From positions 186,121,806-186,185,805 of the forward strand of contig NC_135502.1 of the NCBI RefSeq assembly GCF_052857255.1: DNA of 64,000 nucleotides, read 5' to 3'. This stretch comes from Amblyomma americanum. Its lineage: Eukaryota; Arthropoda; Arachnida; Ixodida; Ixodidae. Shown one piece after another: positions 12,187 through 25,400 of this stretch; within the stretch, counting starts at the first letter, position 1, and each line of letters begins with the position of its first letter. Made by a program: the position numbers and the translations under genes. The notes under the pieces were generated by a model, which ran no database searches, had not been told where the DNA came from, and saw nothing but the letters and a program-made list of their open reading frames with translations.

Positions 12187-13734
12187 CCAGGGATTCTGCT
12201 CATCGAGTGGTCTGCGCAGGCCACGCTTCCAGGCGCAACATTTAAAAGAAGCACGTCAGCAATGCGCCGGCACACGCACGCAGCAGCAGTAGACGACACA
12301 GGAGAACACCCTTAAACTGCGTCTACTATCCTTCGCAGGCTGCACCTAGAAGTTCCGAAGTATTTCCAAGCCAAAAACAAGTGCGCCGGCCTGATCATCT
12401 CCAAGGATTCTGCCCATAGAGTGGTCTGCGCAGGCCAGGCCCCAGGCGCAGCTTTTAAAAGCACCACTTCAGCGATCCGCCGGCACTCGCACGCAGCAGC
12501 AGTGGACGACACTGGAGAACACGCTTAAACTGCGTCTACTATCCTTCGCAGGCTGCACCTAGAAGTTCCGAAGTGTTTCCAAGCCGGAAAACATGTGCGC
12601 CGGCCTGATCATCTCCTAAGGATTCTGCGCATAGAGTGGTCAGCGCAGGCCAGGCCCCCAGGCGCAGCATTTAAAAGAAGCACGTCAGCGATCCGCCGGC
12701 ACTCGCACGCATCAGCAGTGGACGTCACTGGACAACACGCTTAAACTGCGACGACTATCATTCGCAGGCTGCTCCTAGAAGTTCTGAAGTATATCCAAGC
12801 CAAAAATAAGTGCTCGCCCTGATCATCTCCCTTGGATTTTGCTCATCGAGTGGTATGCGCAGGCCACGCTTCCAGGCGCAACATTTAAAAGAAGCATGTC
12901 AGCAATGCGCCGGCACACGCACGCAGCAGCAGTAGACGACACAGGACAACACCCTTAAACTGCGTCTACTATCCTTCGCAGGCTGCACCTAGAAGTTCCG
13001 AAGTATTTCCAAGCCAAAAACAAGTGCGCCGGCCTGATCATCCCCAAGGATTCTGCTCATAGAGTGGTCTGCGCCGGCCAGGCCCCCAGGTGCAGCATTT
13101 AAAAGCACCACTTCAGCAATCCGCCGGCACACGCATGCAGCAGCAGTAGACGACACAGGACAACACCCTTAAACTGCGTCTACTATCCTTCGCAGGCTGC
13201 ACCTAGAAGTTCCGAAGTATTTCCAAGCCAAAAACAAGTGCGCCGGCCTGATCATCCCCAAGGATTCTGCTCATAGAGTGGTCTGCGCCGGCCAGGCCCC
13301 CAGGTGCAGCATTTAAAAGCACCACTTCAGCAATCCGCCGGCACACGCACGCAGCAGCAGTAGACGACACAAGAGAACACCCTTAAACTGCGTCTTCTAT
13401 CCTTCGCAGGCTGCACTTAGAAGTTCCGAAGTATTTCCAAGCCAAAAACAAGTGCGCCGGCCTGATCATCTCCAGGGATTCTGCGCATAGAGTGGTCTGC
13501 GCAGGCCAGGCCCCAGGCGCAGCATTTAAAAGCACCACTTCAGCGATCCGACGGCACTCGCACGCAGCAGCAGTGGACGACACTGCAGAACACGCTTAAA
13601 CTGCGTCAACTATCCTTCGCAGGCTGCACCTAGAAGTTCCGAAGTGTTTCCAAGCCGGAAAACATGTGCGCCGGCCTGATCATCTCCTAAGGATTCTGCG
13701 CATGGAGTGGTCTGCGCAGGCCAGGCCCCCAGGC
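12187..13734. repeat. Left-family monomers, seven copies, partly duplicated
   Basis: About seven monomers without a long-range duplicate next to them. They carry private variants CTCCCTTGGATTTTGC (12827) and CATCCCCAAGG (13040, 13254) that reappear in order in the left-type island near 48890 and 49104, so the two stretches are related. No gene is present; the only open frames are repeat shadows. Confidence 0.7.
12961..13388. repeat. Single-monomer tandem duplication, 2 x 214 bp
   Basis: Monomers 12961-13174 and 13175-13388 are nearly identical over the full 214 bp. Both have CATCCCCAAGG, CTGCTCATAGAG, CGCCGGCCAGG and CAGCAATCCGCC. Visible differences are CATGCAG against CACGCAG and ACAGGACAAC against ACAAGAGAAC. 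Most other neighbouring monomers differ at many more sites, so this is a recent one-monomer step. Confidence 0.75.
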
Positions 13735-15028
13735 GCAGCATTTTAAAGCAGCACGTCAGCGACCCGCCGGCACTCGCACGCAGCAGCAGTGGACAACACT
13801 AGAGAACACGGTTAAACTGCGTCTACTATCCATCGCAAGCTGCACCTAGAAGTTCCGAAGTATTTTCAAGCCGAAAAACAAGTGCGCCGGCCTGATCATC
13901 TCCAAGGAATTCTGCGCATCGAGTGGTCTGCGCAGGACACGCCCCCAGGCGCAGCATTTAAAAGCAGCACGTCAGCGATCCGCCGGCACTCGCACGCAGC
14001 AGCAGTGGACGACACTAGAGAACACGGTTAAACGGCGTCTACTACATCCTTCGCAGGCTGCACCTAGAAGTTCCGAAGTATTTTCAAGCCGAAAAACATG
14101 TGCGCTGGCCTGATCATCTAATAAGGATTCTGTGCATCGAGTGGTCGCGGCAGGCCAGGCCCCCAGGCGAACAATTTAAAATCAGCACGTTAGCGTTCCG
14201 CCGGCTCTCGCACGCAGCAGCAGTGGACGACATTGGAGAACACGCTTAAACTGCGCCTACTATCCTTCGCAGGCTGCACCTAGATGTTCTGAAGTATTTC
14301 CAAGCCAAAAACAAGTGCGCCGGCCTGACCATCTCACAAGAAATCTGCTCAGCGAGTGGTCTGCGCAGGCCACGCTTACAGGCGCACCATTTAAAAGCAG
14401 CACGTCAGCGATGCGCCGGCACACGCACGCAGCAGCAGAAGACGACACTGGAGAACACCCGTAAACGCCGTCTACTATCCGTCGCAGGCTGCACCTAGAA
14501 GTTGCGAAGTATTTTTAAGCCAAAAACAAGTGCGCCGGCCTGATCACCTCCAGGGATTCTGCGCATAGAGTTGTCTGCGCCGGCCAGGCCCCCAGGTGCA
14601 GCATTTAAAAGCACCACTTCAGCGATCCGTCGGCACTCGCACGCAGCAGCAGTGGACGACACTGGAGAACGCGCTTAAACTGCGTCTACTATCCTTCGCA
14701 GGCTGCACCTAGAAGTTCCCGAAGTGTTTCCAAGCCGGAAAACATGTGCGCCGGCCTGATCATCTCCAAATGATTCTGCGCATCGAGTGGTCTGCGCAGG
14801 CCAGGCCCCCAGGCGCAGCATTTAAAAGCAGTACGTCAGCAATCCGCCGGCACACGCACGCAGCAGCAGTAGACGACACAGGAGAACATCCTTAAACTGC
14901 GTCTACTATCCTTCGCAGGCTGCACCTAGACGTTCACAAGTGTTTCCAAGCCAAATACAAGTGCGCCGGCCTGATAATCTCCAGAGATTCTGCGCATAGA
15001 GTGGTCTGCGCAGGCCAGGCTCCCAGGC
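13735..15028. repeat. 1294-bp six-monomer HOR, copy 1
   Basis: First of nearly three tandem copies at an offset of 1294 bp (six monomers). It begins at ATTTTAAAGCAGCACG with GCGACCCGCC and GGACAACACTAG, and includes the two-base-longer CTACTACATCC monomer, the GGTCGCGGCAGG monomer, the GATGTTCTGAAG monomer and the GTTCCCGAAGTGTTTCC monomer. Near 14124 it reads CTAATAAGG where the other two copies have CTAACAAGG. Confidence 0.85.
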
Positions 15029-16322
15029 GCAGCATTTTAAAGCAGCACGTCAGCGACCCGCCGGCACTCGCACGCAGCAGCAGTGGACAACACTAGAGAA
15101 CACGGTTAAACTGCGTCTACTATCCATCGCAGGCTGCACCTAGAAGTTCCGAAGTATTTTCAAGCCGAAAAACAAGTGCGCCGGCCTGATCATCTCCAAG
15201 GAATTCTGCGCATCGAGTGGTCTGCGCAGGTCACGCCCCCAGGCGCAGCATTTAAAAGCAGCACGTCAGCGATCCGCCGGCACTCGCACGCAGCAGCAGT
15301 GGACGACACTAGAGAACACGGTTAAACGGTGTCTACTACATCCTTCGCAGGCTGCACCTAGAAGTTCCGAAGTATTTTCAAGCCGAAAAACATGTGCGCT
15401 GGCCTGATCATCTAACAAGGATTCTGTGCATCGAGTGGTCGCGGCAGGCCAGGCCCCCAGGCGAACCATTTAAAATCAGCACGTTAGCGTTCCGCCGGCT
15501 CTCGCACGCAGCAGCAGTGGACGACATTGAAGAACACGCTTAAACTGCGCCTACTATCCTTCGCAGGCTGCACCTAGATGTTCTGAAGTATTTCCAAGCC
15601 AAAAACAAGTGCGCCGGCCTGACCATCTCACAAGAAATCTGCTCAGCGAGTGGTCTGCGCAGGCCACGCTTACAGGCGCACCATTTAAAAGCAGCACGTC
15701 AGCGATGCGCCGGCACACGCACGCAGCAGCAGAAGACGACACTGGAGAACACCCGTAAACGCCGTCTACTATCCGTCGCAGGCTGCACCTAGAAGTTGCG
15801 AAGTATTTTTAAGCCAAAAACAAGTGCGCCGGCCTGATCACCTCCAGGGATTCTGCGCATAGAGTTGTCTGCGCCGGCCAGGCCCCCAGGTGCAGCATTT
15901 AAAAGCACCACTTCAGCGATCCGTCGGCACTCGCACGCAGCAGCAGTGGACGACACTGGAGAACGCGCCTAAACTGCGTCTACTATCCTTCGCAGGCTGC
16001 ACCTAGAAGTTCCCGAAGTGTTTCCAAGCCGGAAAACATGTGCTCCGGCCTGATCATCTCCAAATGATTCTGCGCATCCAGTGGTCTGCGCAGGCCAGGC
16101 CCCCAGGCGCAGCATTTAAAAGCAGTACGTCAGCAATCCGCCGGCACACGCACGCAGCAGCAGTAGACGACACAGGAGAACATCCTTAAACTGCATCTAC
16201 TATCCTTCGCAGGCTGCACCTAGAAGTTCACAAGTGTTTCCAAGCCAAATACAAGTGCGCCGGCCTGATAATCTCCAGGGATTCTGCGCATAGAGTGGTC
16301 TGCGCAGGCCAGGCTCCCAGGC
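15029..16322. repeat. 1294-bp six-monomer HOR, copy 2
   Basis: Second copy, colinear with the first. Landmarks sit exactly 1294 bp to the right, for example GATGTTCTGAAG at 14283, 15577 and 16871. Single-base differences include GCTCCGGCC at 16042 where the other copies have GCGCCGGCC, and CATTGAAG near 15526. Confidence 0.85.
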
Positions 16323-17402
16323 GCAGCATTTTAAAGCAGCACGTCAGCGACCCGCCGGCACTCGCACGCAGCAGCAGTGGACAACACTAGAGAACACGGT
16401 TAAACTGCGTCTACTATCCATCGCAGGCTGCACCTAGAAGTTCCGAAGTATTTTCAAGCCGAAAAACAAGTGCGCCGGCCTGATCATCTCCAAGGAATTC
16501 TGCGCATCGAGTGGTCTGCGCAGGTCACGCCCCCAGGGGCAGCATTTAAAAGCAGCACGTCAGCGATCCGCCGGCACTCGCACGCAGCAGCAGTGGACGA
16601 CACTAGAGAACACGGTTAAACGGCGTCTACTACATCCTTCGCAGGCTGCACCTAGAAGTTCCGAAGTATTTTCAAGCCGAAAAACATGTGCGCTGGCCTG
16701 ATCATCTAACAAGGATTCTGTGCATCGAGTGGTCGCGGCAGGCCAGGCCCCCAGGCGAACCATTTAAAATCAGCACGTTAGCGTTCCGCCGGCTCTCGCA
16801 CGCAGCAGCAGTGGACGACATTGGAGAACACGCTCAAACTGCGCCTACTATCCTTCGCAGGCTCCACCTAGATGTTCTGAAGTATTTCCAAGCCAAAAAC
16901 AAGTGCGCCGGCCTGACCATCTCACAAGAAATCTGCTCAGCGAGTGGTCTGCGCAGGCCACGCTTCCAGGCGCAGCATTTAAAAGCAGCACGTCAGCGAT
17001 GCGCCGGCACACGCACGCAGCAGCAGAAGACCACACAGGAGAACACCCGTAAACGCCGTCTACTATCCGTCGCAGGCTGCACCTAGAAGTTGCGAAGTAT
17101 TTTTAAGCCAAAAACAAGTGCGCCGGCCTGATCACCTCCAGGGATTCTGCGCATAGAGTTGTCTGCGCCGGCCAGGCCCCCAGGTGCAGCATTTAAAAGC
17201 ACCACTTCAGCGATCCGTCGGCACTCGCACGCAGCAGCAGTGGACGACACTGGAGAACGCGCTTAAACTGCGTCTACTATCCTTCGCAGGCTGCACCTAG
17301 AAGTTCCCGAAGTGTTTCCAAGCCGGAAAACATGTGCGCCGGCCTGATCATCTCCAAATGATTCTGCGCATCGAGTGGTCTGCGCAGGCCAGGCCCCCAG
17401 GC
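16323..17402. repeat. 1294-bp six-monomer HOR, partial copy 3
   Basis: Third copy, matching until about 17402, where the CAGGCGAACCATTTAAAATC form replaces the CAGGCGCAGCATTTAAAAGC form seen in the first two copies. It has its own changes, such as GCTCAAACTGCG at 16832 in place of GCTTAAACTGCG. That change removes a stop and lengthens a spurious open frame to 132 codons (16688-17086), which is not a gene. Confidence 0.82.
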
Positions 17403-20100
17403 GAACCATTTAAAATCAGCACGTCAGCGATCCGCCGGCTCTCGCACGCAGCAGCAGTGGACGACATTGCAGAACACGCTTAAACTGCGCCTACTATCCT
17501 TCGCAGGCTGCACCTAGAAGTTCAGAAGTATTTCCAAGCCAAATACAAGTGCGCCGGCCTGATAATCTCCAGGGATTCTGCGCATAGAGTGGTCTGCGCA
17601 GGCCAGGCTCCCAGGCGCAGCATTTAAAAGCACCACTTCAGCGATCCGCCGGCACTCGCACGCAGCAGCAGTGGACGACACTGGAGAACACGCTTAAACT
17701 GCGTCTACTACCCTTCGCAGGCTGCACCTAGAAGTTCCGAAGTGTTTCCGAGCCGGAAAATATGTGCGCCGGCCTGATCATCTCCAAATGATTCTGCGCA
17801 TCGAATGGTCTGCGCAGGCCAGGCCCCAGGCGCAGCATTTAAAAGCAGCACGTCAGCGATCCGCCGGCACTCGCACGCAGCAGCAGTGGACGACAATACA
17901 GAACGCGGTTAATCTGCGTCTACTATCTTTCGCAGGCTGCACCTAGAAGTTCAGAAGTATTTCCAAGCCGAAAAACAAGTGCGCCAGCCTGATCATCTAA
18001 CAAGGATTCTTTGCATCGAGTGGTCGCGGCAGGCCAGGCCCCCGGCCGGCGCACCATTTAAGATAAGCATGTCAACGATCCGCCGGCTCTCGCACGCAGC
18101 AGCAGTAGACGACATTAGAGAACACACTTAAACTGCGCCTACTATCTTTCGCAGGCTGCACCTAGAAGTTCTGAAGTATTTCCCAGCCAAAAACATGTGT
18201 GCTGGCCTGACCATCTTACAAGAATTCTGTTTATCGAGTGCTCTGCGCAGGCCAGGCCCCCAGGTGCAGCATTTAAAAGCACCACTTCAGCGATCCGTCG
18301 GCTCTCGCACGCAGCAGCAGTGGACGATACTGGAGAACACCCTTAAACTGCGTCTACTATCCTTCGCAGGCTGCACCTAGAAGTTCACAAGTGTTTCCAA
18401 GCCAAAAACAAGTGCCCGGCCTGATCATTTCCAAGGGATTCTGCGCATCGAGTGGTCTGCGCAGGCCAGGCCCCCAAGCGCATCATTTGAAAGCAGCACG
18501 TCAGCGATCCGCCGGCACTCGCACGGAGCAGCAGTGGTCGACACTGGAGAACATCCTTAAACTGCGTCTACTATCTTCTACATGCTGCACCTAGAAGTTT
18601 CGAATTATTTCCATACCGAAAAACAATTGCGCCGGCCTGATCATCTCCAAGGGATTCTGCGCATCGAGTGGTCTGCGCATGCCAGGCCCCCAGGTGCCGC
18701 ATTTAAAAGCACCACTTCAGCGATCCGTCGGCTCTCGCACGCAGCAGCAGTGGACGACATTGCAGAACATGCTTAAACTGCGCCTACTATCCTTCGCAGG
18801 CTGCACCTAGAAGTTCCGAAGTATTTCCAAGCCAAAAACAAGTGCGCCGGCCTGATCATCTCCAGGGATTCTGCGCACAGAGTGGTCTGCGCAGGCCAGG
18901 CCCCCAGGCGCAGCATTTAAAAGCACCACTTCAGCGATCCGCCGGCACTCGCACGTAGCAGCAGTGGATGATACTGTAGAACACCCTTAAACTGCGTCTA
19001 CTATCCTTCGCAGGCTGCACCTAGAAGTAACAATGTATTTCCAAGCCAAAAACAAGTGCGCCGGCCTGATCATCTCCAGGAGTTCTGCGCATAGAGTGGT
19101 CTGCGCAGGCCAGGCCCCCAGGTGCAGCATTTAAAAGCACCACTTCAGCGATCCACCGGCACTCGCACGTAGCAGCAGTGGACGACACTGGAGAACACCC
19201 TTAAACTGCATCTACTATCCTTCGCAGGCTGCACCTAGAAGTTCCGAAGTATTTCCAAGCCAAAAACAAGTGCGCCGGCCTGATCATCTCCAGGAATTCT
19301 GCGCACAGAGTGGTCTGCGCAGGCCAGGCCCCCAGGCGCAGCATTTAAAAGCACCACTTCAGCGATCTGCTGGCACTCGCACGCAGCAGCAGTGGACGAT
19401 ACTGGAGAACACCCTAACACTGCGTCTACTATCCTTCACAGGCTGCACCTAGAAGTAACGAAGTATTTCCAAGCCAAAAACAAATGCGCCGGCCTCACCA
19501 TCTCACAAGAATTCTGTTTATCGAGTGGTCTGCGCAGTCCAGGCACCGAGGCGCAGCATTTAAAACCAGCACGTCAGCGATCCGCCGACACTCGCACGCA
19601 GCAGCTGTGGACGAAACTGGAGAACACGCTTAAACTGCGTCTACTATCCTTCGCAGGCTGTACCTAGAAGTTCCGAAGTATTTCCAAGCCATAAACAAGT
19701 GCCCGGCCTGATCATTTCCCAGAGATTCTGCTCATCGAGTGGTCTGAGCAGGCCACGCTCCCAGGCGCAGCACTTAAAAGCAGCATGTCAGCGATCCGCC
19801 GGCACACGCACGCAGCAGCAGTAGACGACACTGGAGAACACGCTTAAACTGTGTCTGCTATCCTTCTCAGGCTGCACCTATAAGTTCCGAAGTATTTCCA
19901 AGCCGAAAAACAACTGCGCCGGCCTGATCATCTCCAAGGGATTCTGCGCATCGAGTGGTATGCGCAGGCCAGGCCCCCAGGCGCAGCATTTAAAGGCAGC
20001 ACGTCAGCTATCCGCCGGGACTCGCAGGCAGCAGCAGTGGCCGACACTGGTGAACACGCTTAAACTGCGTCTACTATCCTTCGCAGGCTGCACCTAGAAG
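17403..20100. repeat. Divergent monomer block without HOR
   Basis: About 12-13 monomers carrying many private substitutions and no duplicate elsewhere in the window that I could find. Examples are TTTATCGAGTGCTCTG at 18231, TTGAAAGCAGCACG at 18487, CTTCTACATGCTGC at 18573, TTCGAATTATTTCC at 18599, GATCTGCTGGC at 19364 and GCAGTCCAGGCACCGAGG at 19534. The stretch near 18040 shares the CCCCCGGCCGGCGCACC variant with unit U. It separates the left and right HOR families and looks like older, unhomogenised satellite. Confidence 0.7.
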
Positions 20101-22435
20101 TTCCGAAGTATTTCTGTGGCAAAAACAAGTGCGCCGGCCTGATCATCTCCAGGGATTCTGCGCATAGAGTGGTCAGCGCAGGACAGGCCCCCAGGCGCAG
20201 CATTTAAAAGCAGCACGTCAGCGATACGCCGGCACTCGCACGCAGCAGCAGTGGACGACACTAGAGAACACCCTTAAACTGCGTCTACTATCCTTCGCAG
20301 GCTGCACCTAGAAGTTACGAAGTATTTCCAAGCCAAAAACAAGTGCGCCGGCCTGATCATCTCCAGGGATTCTGCGCATAGAGTGGTCAGCGCAGGACAG
20401 GCCCCCATGCGCAGCATTTAAAAGCAGCACGTCAGCGATACGCCGGCACTCGCACGCAGCAGCAGTGGACGACACTAGAGAACACGCTTAAACTGCGTCT
20501 ACTATCCTTCGCAGGCTGCACTTAGAAGTTCCGAAGTATTTCCAAGCCAAAAACAAGTGCTCGCCCTGATCATCTCCCAGGGATTCTCCTCATCCAGTGG
20601 TCTGCGCAGGCCACGCTCTCAGGCGCAGCATTTAAAAGAAGCACGTCAGCACGCGCCGGCACAGGCACGCAGCAGCAGAAGACGACACAAGAGAACACCC
20701 TTAAACTGCGTCTACTATCCTTCGCAGGCTGCACTTAGAAGTTCCGAAGTATTTCCAAGCCATAAACAAGTGCGCCGGCCTGATCATCTCCAGGGATTCT
20801 GCGCATAGAGTGGTCTGCGCCGGCCAGGCCCCAAGGAGCAGCATTTAAAAGCACCATTTCAGCAATCCGCCGGCACACGCACGCAGCAGCAGTAGACGAC
20901 ACAGGAGAACACCCTTAAACTGCGTCTTCTATCCTTCGAAGGCTGCACTTAGAAGTTCCGAAGTATTTCCAAGCCATAAACAAGTGCGCCGGCCTGATCA
21001 TCTCCAGGGATTCTGCGCATAGAGTGGTCTGCGCAGGCCAGGCCCCAGGCGCAGCATTTAAAAGCACCACTTCAGCGATCCGCCGGCACTCGCACGCAGC
21101 AGCAGTGGACGACACTGGAGAACACGCTTAAACCGCGTCTACTATCCTTCGCAGGCTGCACCTAGAAGTTCCGAAGTATTTCCAAGCCAAAAACAAGTGC
21201 GCCGGCTTGATCATCTCCAGAGATTCTGCGCATATAGTGGTCTGCGCCGGCCAGGCCCCCAGGTGCAGCATTTAAAAGCACCATTTCAGCAATCCGCCAG
21301 CACACGCACGCAGCAGCAGTAGACGACACAGGAGAACACCCTTAAACTGCGTCTTCTATCCTTCGCAGGCTGCACTTAGAAGTTCCGAAGTATTTCCAAG
21401 CCATAAACAAGTGCGCCGGCCTGATCATCTCCAGGGATTCTGCGCATAGAGTGGTCTGCGCAGGCCAGGCCCTGGCGCAGCATTTAAAAGCACCACTTCA
21501 GCGATCCGCCCGCACTCGCACGCAGCAGCAGTGGACGACACTGGAGAACACGCTTAAACCGCGTCTTCTATCCTTCGCAGGCTGCACCTAGAAGTTCCGA
21601 AGTATTTCCAAGCCAAAAACATGTGCGCCGGCATGATCATCTCCAGAGATTCTGCGCATAGAGTGGTATGCGCAGGCCAGGCCCCCAGGCGCAGCATATA
21701 AAGGCAGCACGTCAGCTATCCGCCGGGACTCGCAGGCAGCAGCAGTGGCCGACTCTGGTGAACACGCTTAAACTGCGTCTACTATCCTTCGCAGGCTGCA
21801 CCTAGAAGTTACGAAGTATTTCCAAGCCAAAAACAAGTTCGCCGGCTTGATCATCTCCAGAGATTCTGCGCATAGAGTGGTCTGCGCAGGCCAGGCCCCC
21901 AGGTGCAGCATTTAAGAGTACCACTTCAGCGATCCGCCGGCACTCGCACGCAGCAGCAGTGGACGATACTGGAGAACACCCTTAAACTGCGTCTACTATC
22001 CTTCGCAGGCTGCACCTAAAAGTTACGAAGTATTTCCAAGCCAAAAACAAGTGCGCCGGCCTGATCATCTCCAGGGATTCTGCGCATAGAGTGGTCAGCG
22101 CAGGACAGGCCCCCAGGCGCAGCATTTAAAAGCAGCACGTCAGCGATACGCCGGCACTCGCACGCAGCAGCAGTGGACGACACTAGAGAACACGGTTAAA
22201 CTGCGTCTACTATCCTTCGCAGGCTGCACCTAGAAGTTCCGAAGTATTTCCAAGCCAAAAACAAGTGCTCGCCCTGATCATTTCCCAGGGATTCTCCTCA
22301 TCGAGTGGTCTACGCAGGCCACGCTTTCAGGCGCAGCATTTAAAAGAAGCACGTCAGCAATGCGCCGGAACACGCACGCAGCAGCAGTATACGACACAGG
22401 AGAACACCATTAAACTGCGTCTACTATCCTTCGAA
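20101..22435. repeat. Start of right HOR family
   Basis: From about 20100 the monomer classes typical of the right half appear: GGTCAGCGCAGGACAGG (20171, 20386), TGCTCGCCC (20558, 22266), CTTCTATCC with CACTTAG and CATAAAC, and the GCTATCCGCCGGGACTCG class (20006, 21714). Two near-identical GGTCAGCG monomers lie side by side, 215 bp apart. Isolated oddities are TATTTCTGTGGCAAAAAC at 20109 and a three-base loss giving CCAGGCCCTGGCG at 21465. No gene is present. Confidence 0.75.
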
Positions 22436-25400
22436 GGCTGCACTTAGAAGTTCCGAAGTATTTCCAAGCCAAAAACAAGTGCGCCGGCCTGATCATCTCC
22501 AGGGATTCTGCGCATAGAGTGGTCTGCGCCAGCCAGGCCCCCAGGTGCAGCATTTAAAAGCACCACTTCAGCAATCCGCCGGCACACGCACGCAGCAGCA
22601 GTAGACGACACAGGAGAACACCCTTAAACTGTGTCTTCTATCCTTCGCAGGCTGCACTTAGAAGTTCCGAAGTATTTCCAAGCCATAAACAAGTGCGCCG
22701 GCCTGATCATCTCCAGGGATTCTGCGCATAGAGTGGTCCGCGCAGGCCAGGCCCCAGGCGCAGCATTTAAAAGCACCACTTCAGCGATCCGCCTGCACTC
22801 GCACGCAGCAGCAGTGGACGACACTGGAGAACACGCTTAAACCGCGTCTACTATCCTTCGCAGGCTGCACCTAGAAGTTCCGAAGTGTTTCCAAGCCGAA
22901 AAACATGTGCGCCGGCCTGATCATCTCCTAAGGATTTTGCGCATGGAGTGGTCTGCGCAGGCCAGGCCCCCAGGCGCAGCATTTTAAAGCAGCACGTCAG
23001 CGAACCGCCGGCACTCGCACGCAGCAGCAGTGGACGACACTAGAGAACACGGTTAAACTGCGTCTACTATCCTTCGCAGGCTGCACCTAGAAGTTCCGAA
23101 GTATTTCCAAAGCGAAAAACAAGTGCGCCGGCCTGATCATCTCCAAGGAATTCTGCGCATCGAGTGGTCTGCGCAGGCCAGGCCCCCAGGCCCAGCATTT
23201 AAAAGCAGCACGTCAGCGATCCGCCGGCACTCGCATGCAGAAGCAGTGGACGACACTAGAGAACACGGTTAAACGGCGTCTACTACATCCTTCGCAGGCT
23301 GCACCTAGAAGTTCCGAAGTATTTCCAAGCCGAAAAACAAGTGCGCTGGCCTGATCATCTAACAAGGTTTCTGTGCATCGAGAGGTCGCGGCAGGCCAGG
23401 CCCCCAGGCGCACCATTTAAAATCAGCACGTTAGCGTTCCGCCGGCTCTCGCACGCAGCAGCAGTGGACGACACTGGAGAACACGCTTAAACCGCGTCTA
23501 CTATCCTTCGCAGGCTGCACCTAGAAGTTCCGAAGTATTTCCAAGCCAAAAACAAGTGCGCCGGCTTGATCATCTCCAGAGATTCTGCGCATAGAGTGGT
23601 CTGCGCCGGCCAGGCCCCCAGGTGCAGCATTTAAAAGCACCATTTCAGCAATCCGCCGGCACACGCACGCAGCAGCAGTAGACGACACAGGAGAACACCC
23701 TTAAACTGCGTCTTCTATCCTTCGCAGGCTGCACTTAGAAGTTCCGAAGTATTTCCAAGCCATAAACAAGTGCGCCGGCCTGATCATCTCCAGGGATTCT
23801 GCGCATAGAGTGGTCTGCGCAGGCCAGGCCCCAGGCGCAGCATTTAAAAGCACCACTTCAGCGATCCGCCCGCACTCGCACGCAGCAGCACTGGACGACA
23901 CTGGAGAACACGCTTAAACCGCGTCTACTATCCTTCGCAGGCTGCACCTAGAAGTTCAGAAGTATTTCCAAGCCAAAAATATGTGCGCCGGCATGATCAT
24001 CTCCAGAGATTCTGCGCATAGAGTGGTATGCGCAGGCCAGGCCCCCAGGCGCAGCATTTAAAGGCAGCACGTCAGCTATCCGCCGGGACTCGCAGGCAGC
24101 AGCAGTGGCCGACTCTGGTGAACACGCTTAAACTGCGTCTACTATCCTTCGCAGGCTGCACCTAGAAGTTACGAAGTATTTCCAAGCCAAAAACAAGTGC
24201 GGCGGCTTGATCATCTCCAGAGATTCTGCGCATAGAGTGGTATGCGCAGGCCAGGCCCCCAGGTGCAGCATTTAAGAGTACCACTTCAGCGATCCGCCGG
24301 CACTCGCACGCAGCAGCAGTGGACGATACTGGAGAACACCCTTAAACTGCGTCTACTATCCTTCGCAGGCTGCACCTAAAAGTTACGAAGTATTTCCAAG
24401 CCAAAAACAAGTGCGCCGGCCTGATCATCTCCAGGGATTCTGCGCATAGAGTGGTCAGCGCAGGACAGGCCCCCAGGCGCAGCATTTAAAAGCAGCACGT
24501 CAGCGATACGCCGGCACTCGCACGCAGCAGCAGTGGACGACACTAGAGAACACGGTTAAACTGCGTCTACTATCCTTCGCAGGCTGCACCTTGAAGTTCC
24601 GAAGTATTTCCAAGCCAAAAACAAGTGCTCGCCCAGATCATCTCCCAGGGATTCTCCTCATCGAGTGGTCTGCGCAGGCCACGCTTTCAGGCGCAGCATT
24701 TAAAAGAAGCACGTCAGCAATGCGCCGGAACACGCACGCAGCAGCAGTATACGACACAGGAGAACACCCTTAAACTGCGTCTACTATCCTTCGAAGGCTG
24801 CACTTAGAAGTTCCGAAGTATTTCCAAGAAAAAAACAAGTGCGCCGGCCTGATCATCTCCAGGGATTCTGCGCATAGAGTGGTCTGCGCCAGCCAGGCCC
24901 CCAGGTGCAGCATTTAAAAGCACCACTTCAGCAATCCGCCGGCACACGCACGCAGCAGCAGTAGACGACACAGGAGAACACCATTAAACTGTGTCTTCTA
25001 TCCTTCGCAGGCTGCACTTAGAAGTTCCGAAGTATTTCCAAGCCATAAACAAGTGCGCCGGCCTGATCATCTCCAGGGATTCTGCGCATAGAGTGGTCTG
25101 CGCAGGCCAGGCCCCAGGCGCAGCATTTAAAAGCACCACTTCAGCGATCCGCCGGCACTCGCACGCAGCAGCAGTGGACGACACTGGAGAACACGCTTAA
25201 ACCGCGTCTACTATCCTTCGCAGGCTGCACCTAGAAGTTCCGAAGTGTTTCCAAGCCGAAAAACATGTGTGCCGGCCTGATCATCTCCTAAGGATTCTGC
25301 GCATGGAGTGGTCTGCGCAGGCCAGGCCCCCAGGCGCAGCATTTTAAAGCAGCACGTCAGCGAACCGCCGGCACTCGCACGCAGCAGCAGTGGACGACAC

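Noticed and set aside
16688..17086. Longest open frame, 132 codons
   Set aside because: It crosses two monomers only because a T-to-C change at 16832 removes the stop in TTAAAC. Counterparts in the other 1294-bp copies are interrupted.
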